NCBI GenBank assembly: GCA_029267825.1
Contig: JAJUHO010000005.1
Location: 1-39,428, forward strand
DNA: 39,428 bases
Reading direction: 5' to 3'
From: Oscillospiraceae bacterium
GTDB lineage: Bacteria; Bacillota; Clostridia; Oscillospirales; Ruminococcaceae
Shown piece by piece: positions 9,498-19,976 of this stretch (positions are counted from its first letter, which is position 1; each line of letters begins with the position of its first letter). A program made the position numbers and the translations under genes. The notes below the pieces were generated by a model. The model searched no databases and was not told where the DNA came from. It saw only the letters and a list, made by a program, of their open reading frames with translations.

Positions 9498-11234
9498 ATG
9501 AAACTGATTTTAAAATATCTTTTTAAGGATTATAAAAAAGAGGCTATTCTCGGCCCGGCTTTTAAGCTTTTGGAAGCTATTTTTGAACTTATAGTGCCCT
9601 TGGTCATGGCAAATATAATAGATATTGGGATAAAAAATAAAGACAGTGCTTATATTTTAAAATCAGGCGGGATAATGGTTTTACTTGGGATATGCGGCTT
9701 TTGCTCGACACTTGTGTGCCAGTATATGGCGTCAGTTGCCGCACAAGGAGTGGGAACAAATCTCCGCAGTGCACTTTTTAGGCATATAAATTCCTTCTCC
9801 TATGCCGAGGTTGATAAATTTGGCGTGCCGTCGCTTGTCACAAGAATAACCAATGATGCAAACCAAGTACAGACTGCGGTGGCAATGATGATAAGGCTTG
9901 CAATAAGAGCACCTTTTCTTGTTATAGGCGCAACGGTTATGGCCGTAATGCTGGATTTAAGGCTTTCGCTGATATTTTTTGCCGTGATTCCGGTCGTTTC
10001 GGGGATACTTTATTTTATTATGAGCCGTTCGGTGCCTTTTTACAGGATAATTCAAAGCAAGCTTGACAAACTTTCGCGCATAACAAGGGAAAATCTTGAA
10101 GGGGCAAGGGTAATAAGGGCTTTTTCAAAACAAGAAAAGGAAGAAAAGCGTTTTGAGCAGGCAAATTCGGACCTTACCTCAACTGCCGTTTTTGTCGGAA
10201 GAATTTCGGCGCTGCTAAATCCCCTAACCTATGCCGTCATAAATTTGGCAATAGCCGCAATCATATGGTTTGGTGGAATAAGAGTTGATTCAGGCGAGCT
10301 TACCCAAGGACAGGTAATAGCCCTTGTAAACTATATGACGCAAATTTCGCTTGCACTGGTTGTTGTGGCAAATCTTGTGGTTCTTTTTACAAAAGCCTCT
10401 GCCTGCGCAATTAGGATAGAAGAGGTGTTTTCTCAAAAGCCGTCGGTAAAAGAGCCTTTGGAAGGAGATGCAAAAGAAAACCCCCTTGCTCCTGCGGTGG
10501 AATTTAAAGATGTATTCTTTTCCTACCATAAAAACAATGAGTATGCCCTTTCGGGAATATCATTTAAGATAAACCATGGAGAAACGGTCGGCATAATCGG
10601 AGGCACCGGCAGCGGAAAAACTACTCTTGTAAACCTTATCCCGCGTTTTTACGATGCTGATAAGGGAGAGATTTTTGTAAACGGAGCGAATGTTAAAGAA
10701 TATAAATTTAAAACTTTAAGAAATAAGATAAAAATTGCTCCGCAGACGCCGGAACTTTTTTCGGGAACTGTGGAGGAAAATATAAAATGGGGCAGACCGG
10801 ACGCAAACGGCGAAGATATTGAGAAAGCCCTTTCAACGGCACAGGCCGAGGATTTTGTAAAAAATCTTCCCGATGGAACTGGCAGCAAGGTAATGCAAGG
10901 CGGGAAAAATTTTTCCGGAGGGCAAAAACAGCGCCTTTCAATAGCAAGGGCTCTTGCCGGAAAGCCGGAAATACTTATACTTGACGATTCTGCAAGCGCA
11001 CTTGATTATTCCACCGAGGCCGCCCTCAGGAGCGAAATAAGAAGCCGTACGGAAGGAATTACGGTAATCATAGTTTCCCAAAGAGTAAATTCAATAAGGC
11101 ATGCCGATAAAATAATCGTTCTTGACGAAGGTGAAATTGCCGGAATGGGCACTCATAGCGAACTTTTTGAAAATTGCGGCATTTACCGCGAAATCTGTCT
11201 TTCACAGCTCAGCGAAGAGGAGGCGCGGAAATGA
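9498..11234 (+). CDS. ABC exporter, fused TMD-NBD, first subunit
   Basis: Walker A GGTGSGKTT, signature FSGGQKQRLSIARALAGKPEILILDD; BmrC/BmrD-like heterodimer arrangement. Confidence 0.93.
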   Translation: MKLILKYLFKDYKKEAILGPAFKLLEAIFELIVPLVMANIIDIGIKNKDSAYILKSGGIMVLLGICGFCSTLVCQYMASVAAQGVGTNLRSALFRHINSFSYAEVDKFGVPSLVTRITNDANQVQTAVAMMIRLAIRAPFLVIGATVMAVMLDLRLSLIFFAVIPVVSGILYFIMSRSVPFYRIIQSKLDKLSRITRENLEGARVIRAFSKQEKEEKRFEQANSDLTSTAVFVGRISALLNPLTYAVINLAIAAIIWFGGIRVDSGELTQGQVIALVNYMTQISLALVVVANLVVLFTKASACAIRIEEVFSQKPSVKEPLEGDAKENPLAPAVEFKDVFFSYHKNNEYALSGISFKINHGETVGIIGGTGSGKTTLVNLIPRFYDADKGEIFVNGANVKEYKFKTLRNKIKIAPQTPELFSGTVEENIKWGRPDANGEDIEKALSTAQAEDFVKNLPDGTGSKVMQGGKNFSGGQKQRLSIARALAGKPEILILDDSASALDYSTEAALRSEIRSRTEGITVIIVSQRVNSIRHADKIIVLDEGEIAGMGTHSELFENCGIYREICLSQLSEEEARK

Positions 11235-12961
11235 AAAATTTTATTTTAAAAAGACTTTTTGTCTATATAAAACCATATAAGGCCTATGCAATAACAGGTT
11301 TTTTATGCGCTATAGCGGGAATAGCGCTTTCGCTTTATGCTCCCGTTGTTTCAGGACGGGCAATAGATAAAATAATCGGCAAGGGAAATGTAAATTTTTC
11401 GGGCGTTTTTTCCGATTTGCTGATTTTTATTGCGGCAATGGTTTTAAGCGCTGTTTTTCAATGGATTCTTTCTTTTTGTGCAAATAAAGTTACTTACGGA
11501 ACTATTAAAGGACTTAGGCAAGACGCTTTTAAAAAGCTTGGCAAGCTTCCTTTAAAGCATATAGATTCAAATCCTCACGGCGATATGATAAGCAGGGTGG
11601 CAAACGATACCGACCAGCTTTCAGACGGGCTTTTGCAGTTTTTTACCCAGTTTTTCACCGGTACAGTGACAATTTTGGGAACATTGGCATTCATGTTTTC
11701 CGTAAATTATATCGTTGCATTTGTGGTTGTGCTGCTGACTCCGCTTTCGCTTTTTGCCGCTTCTTTTATAGCAAAGCATTCGTTTAAAATGTTCAGCGAG
11801 CAGTCTGCAATAAAAGGCGAGCTTAGCGGCTGTGCGGAGGAAATGATAGGCGGATTGAAAACGGTAAAAGCATTCTGCTACGAGGAAAAGGCTGCGGAAA
11901 GATTTGATGAGATAAACGCAAGACTTCATAAATGTGGAATAAAAGCCCAGTTTTATTCATCTCTCACAAACCCGTCGACAAGGCTTATAAACGGATTTGT
12001 CTATGCCGCAACTGGAGTTGCGGGCGCTTTGCTTGCAATAAACGGCAGAATGAGCATAGGCCAGATTTCATGCTTTCTCTCCTATGCCGGACAATATACA
12101 AAGCCTTTTAATGAAATTACTGCGGTAATAACCGAAATGCAGAATGCCTTTGCTTGTGCTCAAAGGGTTTTTGCACTGCTTGACGCAAATGAAGAAATTG
12201 ATGACGGCGGAGAGGAAATTGAAAACTGCAAGGGATATGTTGAATTTTCCGAAGTGAATTTCGGGTATGACCCTCAAAAACAAATCATAAAGGATTTCAG
12301 CCTTTTTGCAAAACCGGGCGAAAGGGTGGCAATAGTTGGCCCGACAGGCTGCGGAAAAACCACACTGATAAATCTTCTCATGAGGTTTTATGAAACTTCC
12401 TCAGGCGAAATAAAAATTGACGGCAAAGATATAAAATCTCTTTCCAAAAACAGCCTGCGCCGCCTTTTTGGAATGGTTTTGCAGGATACATGGCTTTTTT
12501 CCGGAACGATAAAGGAAAATATAGCTTACGGCAGAGAGGATGCATCTTTTGAGGAAATAGTTGAGGCGGCAAAGAAAGCCCATGCCCATGGATTTATAAA
12601 AAGACTTGAAAAAGGATATGACACGGTTGTTTCCGAAGATGGAGGCGGCATTTCGCAAGGGCAAAGACAGCTTTTGTGCATAGCAAGAGCAATGCTTGCA
12701 ATGCCTCCAATGCTGATACTTGATGAAGCAACTTCAAGCATTGATACGAGAACCGAAATAAGCGTGCAAAAGGCTTTTTCTGAAATAATGAAGGGCAGGA
12801 CAAGCTTTGTTGTTGCCCATAGGCTTTCGACCATAAAAGAAGCGGATACGATAATTGTAATGCGTTCCGGAAGAATAGCCGAAAAAGGAACCCATGAAGA
12901 ACTTTTAGTGAAAAATGGTTTTTATGCAAAGCTTTATAAAAGCCAATTTGGAGGTGGATAA
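11231..12961 (+). CDS. ABC exporter, fused TMD-NBD, second subunit
   Basis: Walker A GPTGCGKTT, signature ISQGQRQLLCIARAMLAMPPMLILDEATSSID. Start overlaps the upstream stop by 4 nt (ATGA); track start at 11174 is too far upstream. Confidence 0.93.
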   Translation: MKNFILKRLFVYIKPYKAYAITGFLCAIAGIALSLYAPVVSGRAIDKIIGKGNVNFSGVFSDLLIFIAAMVLSAVFQWILSFCANKVTYGTIKGLRQDAFKKLGKLPLKHIDSNPHGDMISRVANDTDQLSDGLLQFFTQFFTGTVTILGTLAFMFSVNYIVAFVVVLLTPLSLFAASFIAKHSFKMFSEQSAIKGELSGCAEEMIGGLKTVKAFCYEEKAAERFDEINARLHKCGIKAQFYSSLTNPSTRLINGFVYAATGVAGALLAINGRMSIGQISCFLSYAGQYTKPFNEITAVITEMQNAFACAQRVFALLDANEEIDDGGEEIENCKGYVEFSEVNFGYDPQKQIIKDFSLFAKPGERVAIVGPTGCGKTTLINLLMRFYETSSGEIKIDGKDIKSLSKNSLRRLFGMVLQDTWLFSGTIKENIAYGREDASFEEIVEAAKKAHAHGFIKRLEKGYDTVVSEDGGGISQGQRQLLCIARAMLAMPPMLILDEATSSIDTRTEISVQKAFSEIMKGRTSFVVAHRLSTIKEADTIIVMRSGRIAEKGTHEELLVKNGFYAKLYKSQFGGG

Positions 12962-13027
12962 GCTAATTAAAATAATAAGTTTTTAGAACTTGTTTTTATG
13001 AAGCAAGAAACGAGAATGTTTTTAATT

Positions 13028-13543
13028 TTATTGAATTTCATATTTTAAGTTTATTGATTGTAGTCCCCATTCGTCTTGGTTTGCAATTCTAAATGCTTTA
13101 ATTTTTATGGGATACAGAGCAAATGCAGTTTCAACAATTATTCCTTTATCAAATTCAGATTTTGAAATATTGCCAATGGGAGTATCTTGAACTTCAAAAT
13201 AATATATTTTCCCAACTTCTAATTTAGATGCTATTTCTTCGCCCGGAAAGATTAAAAATGGTTCTGATTGAAAGCATGTAAGCATTACAGTATTTGGAGT
13301 GGAATCGTCCAAGCAATAGTCAGGGCCTATCCAGCGTACCGTTGCACAAAAAGAACCTGTGATTTTAGCATTAACGGCATTGATGTCAGAATTGCTTAAT
13401 GATTCTTTTGGCTTTTCGATTTCTGTTGTCGCATTGACAGTTTTACCATCAGAAATGTCTTGAAAATTACATCCGGTAAAGATGATGACAAAAAATATGC
13501 ATGTAATTGTTACTGCAATAAATTTTGAAAAAGTATTAAACAT
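13028..13543 (-). CDS. Hypothetical lipoprotein
   Basis: 171 aa; signal peptide with lipobox-like FVIIFTGC; RBS AAAGGTG. Confidence 0.6.
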   Translation of the reverse strand: MFNTFSKFIAVTITCIFFVIIFTGCNFQDISDGKTVNATTEIEKPKESLSNSDINAVNAKITGSFCATVRWIGPDYCLDDSTPNTVMLTCFQSEPFLIFPGEEIASKLEVGKIYYFEVQDTPIGNISKSEFDKGIIVETAFALYPIKIKAFRIANQDEWGLQSINLKYEIQ

Positions 13544-13574
13544 AAAAAATCACCTTTCAAAATAATTTTAAAAT

Positions 13575-13620
13575 AAAAGCTTCCAATTATGTTTTATTTT
13601 ACAACATTTTGGAAGCTTTT
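13575..13620 (-). terminator. Terminator downstream of the RpiR gene
   Basis: AAAAGCTTCCAA...TTGGAAGCTTTT, 12-bp perfect arms, T-rich tract on the minus strand. Confidence 0.75.
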
Positions 13621-13648
13621 TCAATATCTATAAAGAAGTTATAATTAT

Positions 13649-14476
13649 TTATCTTGGTATATCTTCTTTATATTTTTCTTTTAAATTATATAGCTTTGAA
13701 AGGTTTTCAAGAGCGCTGTCACCAAGAGATTTTGCCAAAAGTACGGTTATTGCATCAATAAGTGCGGCCGGAGCAGCCATGGAGTGATATTCCTTTGGTT
13801 CTCCTCGATAGACGAAAAGATTTATGTCGGCATGCTTGTTTTCGTTGCTTAAAAGCATTCCGCTGAAAAGAATTGTTTTAAAGCCTGCCTTTTTTGAGTA
13901 GTCAAGTATCACTTTTGCCTCACGGGGGATTTTTTGGAATCCAAATACTATTGCCAAATCTCCTTCGCCGGCATGGACAAGCCCCTCGAAAAGTTCAGAA
14001 CCGCCTGAAGGAAGTATTCTTGTCGATTTGCCAAGCCTTGAAAGCCTGAATGAGAAAAGTTCGGCAAGAGCAAAACTTGCTCCTTTTCCATAAAGATAAA
14101 TGTTTTTTGCTGCTTTAATTTCGTCAACCGTCTTTTTCACTTCATCTTCGGAAAGATGAAGCATAGTTTTTTCAATGCAAAGCCTTTGATATTCAAGCAT
14201 TTCAAAGACTCCTGATTTTTCTGCAAGAGTTCCCGTCATTTTTTCAGCCGGAGTTTCATATTTTTCAGCTATTGCGGCTTTAAGTTCTTTAAAGCTTTTA
14301 AATCCTGCGCTTTTTGCAAAGCGTGAAAGCGTTGCTTCACTCAATCCGAGCTTTTGCGAAAGTTTTCCTATTGATAGAAATGGTATCAAGTCAATATTTT
14401 GATAAAAATAATCGATTATTTTTTCTTCGGTTTGCGTGTATCCCGAAATTTTTTCTGGGAATTTAAAATTTGTCAT
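13649..14476 (-). CDS. MurR/RpiR-family regulator with SIS domain
   Basis: N-terminal HTH_6-like LGLSEATLSRFAKSAGFKSFKELK; SIS region IYLYGKGASFALAELFSFRLSRLGKSTRIL. ATG at 14476 with RBS AAAGGAG. Confidence 0.88.
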   Translation of the reverse strand: MTNFKFPEKISGYTQTEEKIIDYFYQNIDLIPFLSIGKLSQKLGLSEATLSRFAKSAGFKSFKELKAAIAEKYETPAEKMTGTLAEKSGVFEMLEYQRLCIEKTMLHLSEDEVKKTVDEIKAAKNIYLYGKGASFALAELFSFRLSRLGKSTRILPSGGSELFEGLVHAGEGDLAIVFGFQKIPREAKVILDYSKKAGFKTILFSGMLLSNENKHADINLFVYRGEPKEYHSMAAPAALIDAITVLLAKSLGDSALENLSKLYNLKEKYKEDIPR

Positions 14477-14550
14477 CTGGCACACTCCTTTTCTAAAATA
14501 ATAAAGGAAAAATGTTTTGCCAAAATCAAATTTTTGTAAAATATAAAAAA

Positions 14551-14568
14551 GCCGCCTAAAGAGGCGGC
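14551..14568 (-). terminator. Terminator of the GH5 gene
   Basis: GCCGCCT-aaag-AGGCGGC with minus-strand T-run. Confidence 0.8.
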
Positions 14569-14575
14569 CATTTTG

Positions 14576-15856
14576 TCAGTTGCAGTATTTTATTATGGCA
14601 TCCTTTATTTCTGGATATTTCCATGTAAGAGTTCTTCTGTCGAAAAGTCCAAAGTTTTCGCCGCTGCCGGAAAAAGCGTTGTTATCCCACCAGCAGCAGG
14701 TGATTCCGTTTGCGCGGGCATATGCGACATAATATGCTGAAAAATCAATTCTTGCCTGCGTGTTTGAGTTTTTATCCCTTGCGCCAAATTCGCCTATTAC
14801 GACCGGAATTCCTTTGCTTACAAATTTTTGATAAAGGCCATCGATAAAGCTTGTTATTTCGGCGGTATCTGATGAATTGGAGGCTTTAAAATCGGATTTG
14901 CTGCCGCTTTCATTCGCAGCTTGCAGCGCAAAATTATATGGCGTGTAGGCATGAACAGAAACTATGAGCCTGTTTTGGACACTGTCTTTTGGAAGCTTGA
15001 ATTCATCCATAAGAGCCGAACTTGGCGACGCCGAATATCCGGGACACATTAAATAGCGTGAAGCGTTGTTGCCGCCGGATGCGCGCACCGTATCCACAAA
15101 AAGCTGGTTAAGTTCGTTTATGCAGTTTACAGCGTCAATGCACTGGGCGTTGTTTTTGTCAAGCCACCATTCGTAATTTGTACCAACAAGGCGGGGTTCA
15201 TTTACGGCTTCAAAAATAAGACGGTTGTCATAATCACCGAATTTCTTGCAAAGTTGAGTCCATATTGAGGAAACGTATTTCTTGGAATTTTCAAGATATT
15301 CGCTTGACGGATAGTAATATGCTTTGTCTATGTCGTGGTGGATGTTGATTATTGCATACATATCGTTGCTCATTGCGTAATCTACGACTTCTTTTACTCT
15401 GTCAAGCCATTTTTGACTTATTGTGAAGTTGTTGTCAGTAAGGTGATTGTGCCATGAAACGGGAATGCGTACCGTATTAAAGCCGGCTTTTTTAATTTCG
15501 TCTATCATTTGTTTTGTAGTTGCAATGCCGCACCATGAGGATTCAATTTTCATTTCAGTTGCCTCATTATAGCCACCGTCGGAAACTGCGTCAAATGTGT
15601 TTCCAAGATTCCATCCTGCTTTCATTGTGTTTACAAAAGCGATTGCTTCGTTTTCGGGCAGAGTTTTCTTTTGCAGGTTTATTTCGGGAATCGAAAAGGC
15701 GACTTTGGCGGTTCCTTGCGATGATGCAGCAGAAGTTTCGCTTTCAGTTTTTGAAGTTTCAGCTTGAACCGTAATTTCAGATGATTTTGCGGAGTTTGAG
15801 CAGCCGCTTAAAACAAAGGAAAGGATAATTGCGGACAAAACAACACTTTTTTTCAT
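14576..15856 (-). CDS. GH5-family glycanase (endoglucanase-like) lipoprotein
   Basis: Signal MKKSVVLSAIILSFVLSGCSNSA; GH5 text MKAGWNLGNTFDA, FNTVRIPVSWHNHL, LIFEAVNEPR, VVIGEFGARD. True start 15856; the track ORF extends into tRNA-Arg. Confidence 0.9.
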   Translation of the reverse strand: MKKSVVLSAIILSFVLSGCSNSAKSSEITVQAETSKTESETSAASSQGTAKVAFSIPEINLQKKTLPENEAIAFVNTMKAGWNLGNTFDAVSDGGYNEATEMKIESSWCGIATTKQMIDEIKKAGFNTVRIPVSWHNHLTDNNFTISQKWLDRVKEVVDYAMSNDMYAIINIHHDIDKAYYYPSSEYLENSKKYVSSIWTQLCKKFGDYDNRLIFEAVNEPRLVGTNYEWWLDKNNAQCIDAVNCINELNQLFVDTVRASGGNNASRYLMCPGYSASPSSALMDEFKLPKDSVQNRLIVSVHAYTPYNFALQAANESGSKSDFKASNSSDTAEITSFIDGLYQKFVSKGIPVVIGEFGARDKNSNTQARIDFSAYYVAYARANGITCCWWDNNAFSGSGENFGLFDRRTLTWKYPEIKDAIIKYCN

Positions 15857-15906
15857 TTTAAAAGCCTCCGTTTCATTGTAATCGTATTCAAACAACAATG
15901 CAAAAA

Positions 15907-15933
15907 ATGCCGAACCTAAAACAAGTTCGGCAT
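15907..15933 (-). terminator. Terminator of tRNA-Arg
   Basis: ATGCCGAAC-ctaaaacaa-GTTCGGCAT with minus-strand T6. Confidence 0.8.
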
Positions 15934-15938
15934 AGCGT

Positions 15939-16015
15939 TGGCGCGCCAGAAGGGACTCGAACCCCTGACCTACTGGTTCGTAGCCAGTTACTCTATCCGA
16001 CTGAGCTACTGGCGC
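15939..16015 (-). tRNA. tRNA-Arg (anticodon ACG)
   Basis: Reverse complement GCGCCAGTAGCTCAGTCGGATAGAGTAACTGGCTACGAACCAGTAGGTCAGGGGTTCGAGTCCCTTCTGGCGCGCCA; cloverleaf with encoded CCA. Confidence 0.97.
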
Positions 16016-16076
16016 AAACTTAACGCTTATATAGTTTATCATATTAGCAATCTAATGTCAAGTCTTTTTTTAAATT

Positions 16077-17255
16077 TTATGTTGGCTCTTTATTTGCCCT
16101 AACCGATTTGTTTAACATTTCGGATGCAAGAAGCATGAGAAATGCAAATAAAATCAAGTATGCTGGATAAAGGCCTATGCTTATTTTGTCGGCAATAAAT
16201 CCGAATATTGGAGGCATAAAGGTGCTTCCAAGATAAGCGCTTGCCATTTGGACGCCTATTACTGCCTGCGAATTTTCTTCGCCGAAATTTGCCGGTGTTG
16301 AGTGTATTATTGCCGGATAAATAGGTGCGCAGCCAAGACCGATTACTACAAGCCCTGCCAGAGCTGATGTTCCGCTTTTTTCAGGCAAAATCAATAAAAC
16401 CATTCCAAACATCAGCACACCTATTCCAAGCCGGATGAGAGGCTTGTCGCCCATTTTATCGGCAATAAATCCAGAAAGGAATCTGCCGAAGGTTATTCCC
16501 AAAAAGAAAAGCGAAGCGAATTTTGCCGCGGTTTCGGAATCAATTCCGCGAGATTTTACAAGATAACTGCTTGCCCAAAGTCCGGCTGTGGATTCAAGGG
16601 CGCAATAGCAAAAAAATGCAGAGAGCACAAACTTTACGCCGCTTATTTTAAAAATTTGCATAAGGCGTGGCGCGGAATTTTTGCGGACGCCGCCATCTTC
16701 TGCCGGCTTTTCCTTTTTCCAAAGCGGCAGGCTGATGAAGAGTATTGCCGTCAATATGATTTGCAAAAAGGAAACCGACCTGTATCCGCTGTGCCATCCA
16801 AAGCCTCTTGTCAGGCAATAGCTCATTATGTATGGACTGATTGAAGCCCCCACGCCCCAAAAGCAGTGCAGCCAGCTCATATGGCGAGAAGCATAATGCA
16901 AGGCAACATAATTGTTTAAAGCCGCATCAACAGCTCCTGCACCAAGCCCATATGGAATTGCCCAAAGGCAAAGCAGCAAAAAGTGGTTTGATATTGAGAA
17001 TCCAAATAAGGCTAAAGCGGTCATCATTACGCTGATTGCGGTAACAAGACCTGCACCCAGCCTGCTGGTGAGCTTGTACGACATCAGGCTGGATATTATG
17101 GTCCCTCCGGCAATTATCATGGTGACAATTCCGGCATATGACATGGGCACTCCAAGCTGGGGATACATAACAGGCCATGCCGAGCCGAGTAGTGAGTCAG
17201 GCAAGCCAAGACTTATAAATGCTAGGTATATGATTGCAAGCAGTAATGAGTACAT
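16077..17255 (-). CDS. MFS transporter (fucose-permease-like)
   Basis: About 12 hydrophobic segments; ATG at 17255 with RBS CGGAGGA. Confidence 0.82.
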   Translation of the reverse strand: MYSLLLAIIYLAFISLGLPDSLLGSAWPVMYPQLGVPMSYAGIVTMIIAGGTIISSLMSYKLTSRLGAGLVTAISVMMTALALFGFSISNHFLLLCLWAIPYGLGAGAVDAALNNYVALHYASRHMSWLHCFWGVGASISPYIMSYCLTRGFGWHSGYRSVSFLQIILTAILFISLPLWKKEKPAEDGGVRKNSAPRLMQIFKISGVKFVLSAFFCYCALESTAGLWASSYLVKSRGIDSETAAKFASLFFLGITFGRFLSGFIADKMGDKPLIRLGIGVLMFGMVLLILPEKSGTSALAGLVVIGLGCAPIYPAIIHSTPANFGEENSQAVIGVQMASAYLGSTFMPPIFGFIADKISIGLYPAYLILFAFLMLLASEMLNKSVRANKEPT

Positions 17256-17274
17256 ATAAAAATCCTCCGAAGAT

Positions 17275-18900
17275 TTAAATTGAGGCAAGTGCTTTGTCAG
17301 TGCTCCAAAAGAACATATCCTTGCCGATATTTTCGGTCATTCCGCAGCGTTCAAACATTTCCATTACATTTGGCTGCACACAGGTGAAATAAACAGAGAT
17401 ATTTTGTTCAGAAAGCTTTTCGCATAATTCTTCAAGCGCCTTTACTCCTGAAATATCCGCCATTGTAATGCCTCTCATTGAAAATATAATGGCATCTTTG
17501 TTGTTTATGTGGGAAACAGCTTCTTCAAGCTTTCCGGATGTTCCAAAATACAGCGGGCCGGAAAGGTAAACAACTGAAGTCTTTTTATGCTTTTCGTTGT
17601 ATTTGGTATCATCTTTAAATTTTTGCGGGTCAACATCGCTTATGGTTATTTGCATATCAGAAACCCTTACCACAAACATTGCAATTGAGAAAAGAACTCC
17701 GACCGCTATGGCAATTGTAAGGTCAAAAATTACTGTTGCCGCCATAGTTATAAGGAATTGCGAAATGGCGGTCTTTATTTTTTTGCCGAAAAATTCGTTT
17801 ATCATGTGCCATTCGTTCATTCGCCATGCGGTTACTATGAGCACTCCTGCAAGCGCTGAAAGCGGGATAGCAGACATTACTCCTCCAAGCGCAAACATGG
17901 AGAGTAAAAGTACAATGGCGTGTATGATTCCAGTAAGCCTTGTGATTCCGCCGGATTTTATGGCAACGCTTGTGCGGGCTATTGCTGCGGTTGCGGGAAC
18001 TCCACCGAAAAACGGAATAATCATGTTCCCAATGCCTTGAGCTATAAGCTCTTGGTCGGCATCAAGCTTTTCGTTTTTCATTCTTCCGGCGCAGGCTCCA
18101 CATAAAAGGCTTTCAATCAAGCCAAGGGCCGCAATGCTTATTGAAGGAAGTATTAAGCCTTTAATTTGCTCAAAGCTTATGTCTGAAAATTTAAGCCTTT
18201 GGTCAAGAAAAATGGTTTTTGGAATTTCGCCCACATTGCTTACCGGAAAGTTAAAAATCATATTTGCCGCAGTGGCGATTATTATTGCCGCAAGCGATGA
18301 CGGGCAGTATTTACCCCATTTTTTAGGATATAGGAACATAAATGCTATTACAAAAAGTCCTATCAAAAGTGCCGAAAGATTTATTTCCTGATGTATTTTA
18401 AAATAGCTTGCAAGCTTTTCGAGCGTTGTAAGTCCTTCTGATTTAAGCCCCGTAAGGTTGTTTATTTGACCGAGAGCGATAATTACTGCTATTCCGGATG
18501 TAAATCCCGTTATAACCGGAACAGGAATGAATGAAACCAGCGTTCCAAGACGTAAAAATCCCGCCAAAAGGAGGACAATTCCTGAGATAAAACAAGCAAT
18601 AAAAACACCTTGAAGCTTGTACTGTGCTACAAGCGAAACAAGAATTGCCGTCATTGCTCCGGTAGGTCCGGAAATTTGATAAGATGCCCCTGACAGAGCA
18701 CTTATTATAAATCCGGCAATGACTGCGGTTATCATTCCAGAAGCGGCGCTTGCTCCTGAACTTACCCCAAACGCAAGCGCAAGCGGAAGCGCTACTGCGG
18801 CAACCGTTATTCCGGCAAGCAGGTCTTTTCCGAATTTTTTTCCGTCATAGCCTTTAAATTCGGCTTTCAGCATTGAAGTGTACCTTTTTGCATGAAGCAT
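17275..18900 (-). CDS. SulP-family anion permease with STAS domain
   Basis: DLLAGITVAAVALPLALAFGVSSG, YQISGPTGAMTAILVSLV; C-terminal STAS-like YLSGPLYFGTSGKLEEAV. Confidence 0.92.
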   Translation of the reverse strand: MLHAKRYTSMLKAEFKGYDGKKFGKDLLAGITVAAVALPLALAFGVSSGASAASGMITAVIAGFIISALSGASYQISGPTGAMTAILVSLVAQYKLQGVFIACFISGIVLLLAGFLRLGTLVSFIPVPVITGFTSGIAVIIALGQINNLTGLKSEGLTTLEKLASYFKIHQEINLSALLIGLFVIAFMFLYPKKWGKYCPSSLAAIIIATAANMIFNFPVSNVGEIPKTIFLDQRLKFSDISFEQIKGLILPSISIAALGLIESLLCGACAGRMKNEKLDADQELIAQGIGNMIIPFFGGVPATAAIARTSVAIKSGGITRLTGIIHAIVLLLSMFALGGVMSAIPLSALAGVLIVTAWRMNEWHMINEFFGKKIKTAISQFLITMAATVIFDLTIAIAVGVLFSIAMFVVRVSDMQITISDVDPQKFKDDTKYNEKHKKTSVVYLSGPLYFGTSGKLEEAVSHINNKDAIIFSMRGITMADISGVKALEELCEKLSEQNISVYFTCVQPNVMEMFERCGMTENIGKDMFFWSTDKALASI

Positions 18901-18936
18901 TTTGTTAATCCCTCTTTTTTGTTGATTGACATGAAA

Positions 18937-18963
18937 AAAGGCGCATCATAGATATGCGCCTTT
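18937..18963 (-). terminator. Terminator downstream of ispE
   Basis: AAAGGCGCAT-catagat-ATGCGCCTTT with minus-strand T6. Confidence 0.8.
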
Positions 18964-19039
18964 AAAACAATTTAATTTTATAACTAAAATTTTAATTTTT
19001 AAAGATTTTAAAGTAAATATTTTAAAAATGCAAGCTGCT

Positions 19040-19918
19040 TCACTTTATGATTTCAGCTCCGGATTCAATCGGCGTGCAAAGCTTTGCAAAGTCTGCAAGC
19101 CCGTCAAGCTCATCAAGGCAGGCAAGTGCGTGTTTTTTCTTTGAGAAAATCCCATATACCGCCGAACCGCTTCCCGTCATTACAGAACAAAGAGCGCCGC
19201 AGTCAAGCATAGTCTTTTTTATCATTGCAATATCCGGGATATCCGCAGCGGCTTCAAGTACATTCATGCAAAGCTCGCCGACCCTTTTGATATTTCCAAC
19301 CGCAAGGGCGACAACCATTTCATCGCAATCCGGATGTTCTTTTATTATAAGGCTGTCGTACTTTTTAAAAGCCTGTGCAGTTGAGATTCCTTCTTTTCCC
19401 TTTGCAATAACTATGCTGCATTCCGGCAAGGCGGGCAGGGGAGTCATGATTTCCCCGATTCCCTCAGCAAGTGCTGTTCCGCCCGTAATGCAAAAAGGCA
19501 CATCCGCACCAACTTTTACACCTATTTCACAAAGCTGATGCAGAGAAAGCTCTGTTTCAAAAAGCTCGTTTAAAGCGACTATAACTCCGGCGGCATTTGC
19601 GCTTCCCCCTGCAAGGCCTGCCTGCATGGGTATGTTTTTTTCAATTGAAATGCCAAGACCGCACGGCTTTAATTTTGTATATTCAAAAAAAGCCGATGCC
19701 GCTTTATGTACAATGTTCCTTTCATCAAGCGGGACGTTTTCGTCATCGCAAGAGATTTCAATTCCGTCTTCATCTTTAAGCTCAACAGAAACAATGTCAC
19801 AGATTGAAACGGATTGCATGACCGTTTTCATAAAGTGGTAACCATCCGAACGTTTTCCTACAATATCTAAAGTCAAATTTATTTTCGCTGGCGTTCGGAC
19901 GGCGACTGAACTATCCAT
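19040..19918 (-). CDS. ispE: 4-diphosphocytidyl-2-C-methyl-D-erythritol kinase
   Basis: GHMP kinase: RTPAKINLTLDIVGKRSDGYH, PMQAGLAGGSANAAGVI, SVMTGSGSAVYGIF. Confidence 0.96.
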   Translation of the reverse strand: MDSSVAVRTPAKINLTLDIVGKRSDGYHFMKTVMQSVSICDIVSVELKDEDGIEISCDDENVPLDERNIVHKAASAFFEYTKLKPCGLGISIEKNIPMQAGLAGGSANAAGVIVALNELFETELSLHQLCEIGVKVGADVPFCITGGTALAEGIGEIMTPLPALPECSIVIAKGKEGISTAQAFKKYDSLIIKEHPDCDEMVVALAVGNIKRVGELCMNVLEAAADIPDIAMIKKTMLDCGALCSVMTGSGSAVYGIFSKKKHALACLDELDGLADFAKLCTPIESGAEIIK

Positions 19919-19976
19919 ATTAAATATATTTCCTCCATATGCAAGGGCATTTTGCCCGTAATATCCAAAAGGATTT

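Noticed and set aside
15857-16042. Upstream part of the GH5 track ORF (MINYISVKFAPVAQSDRVTGYEPVGQGFESLLARQRYAELVLGS...)
   Set aside because: It is translation through tRNA-Arg; the true lipoprotein start is at 15856.
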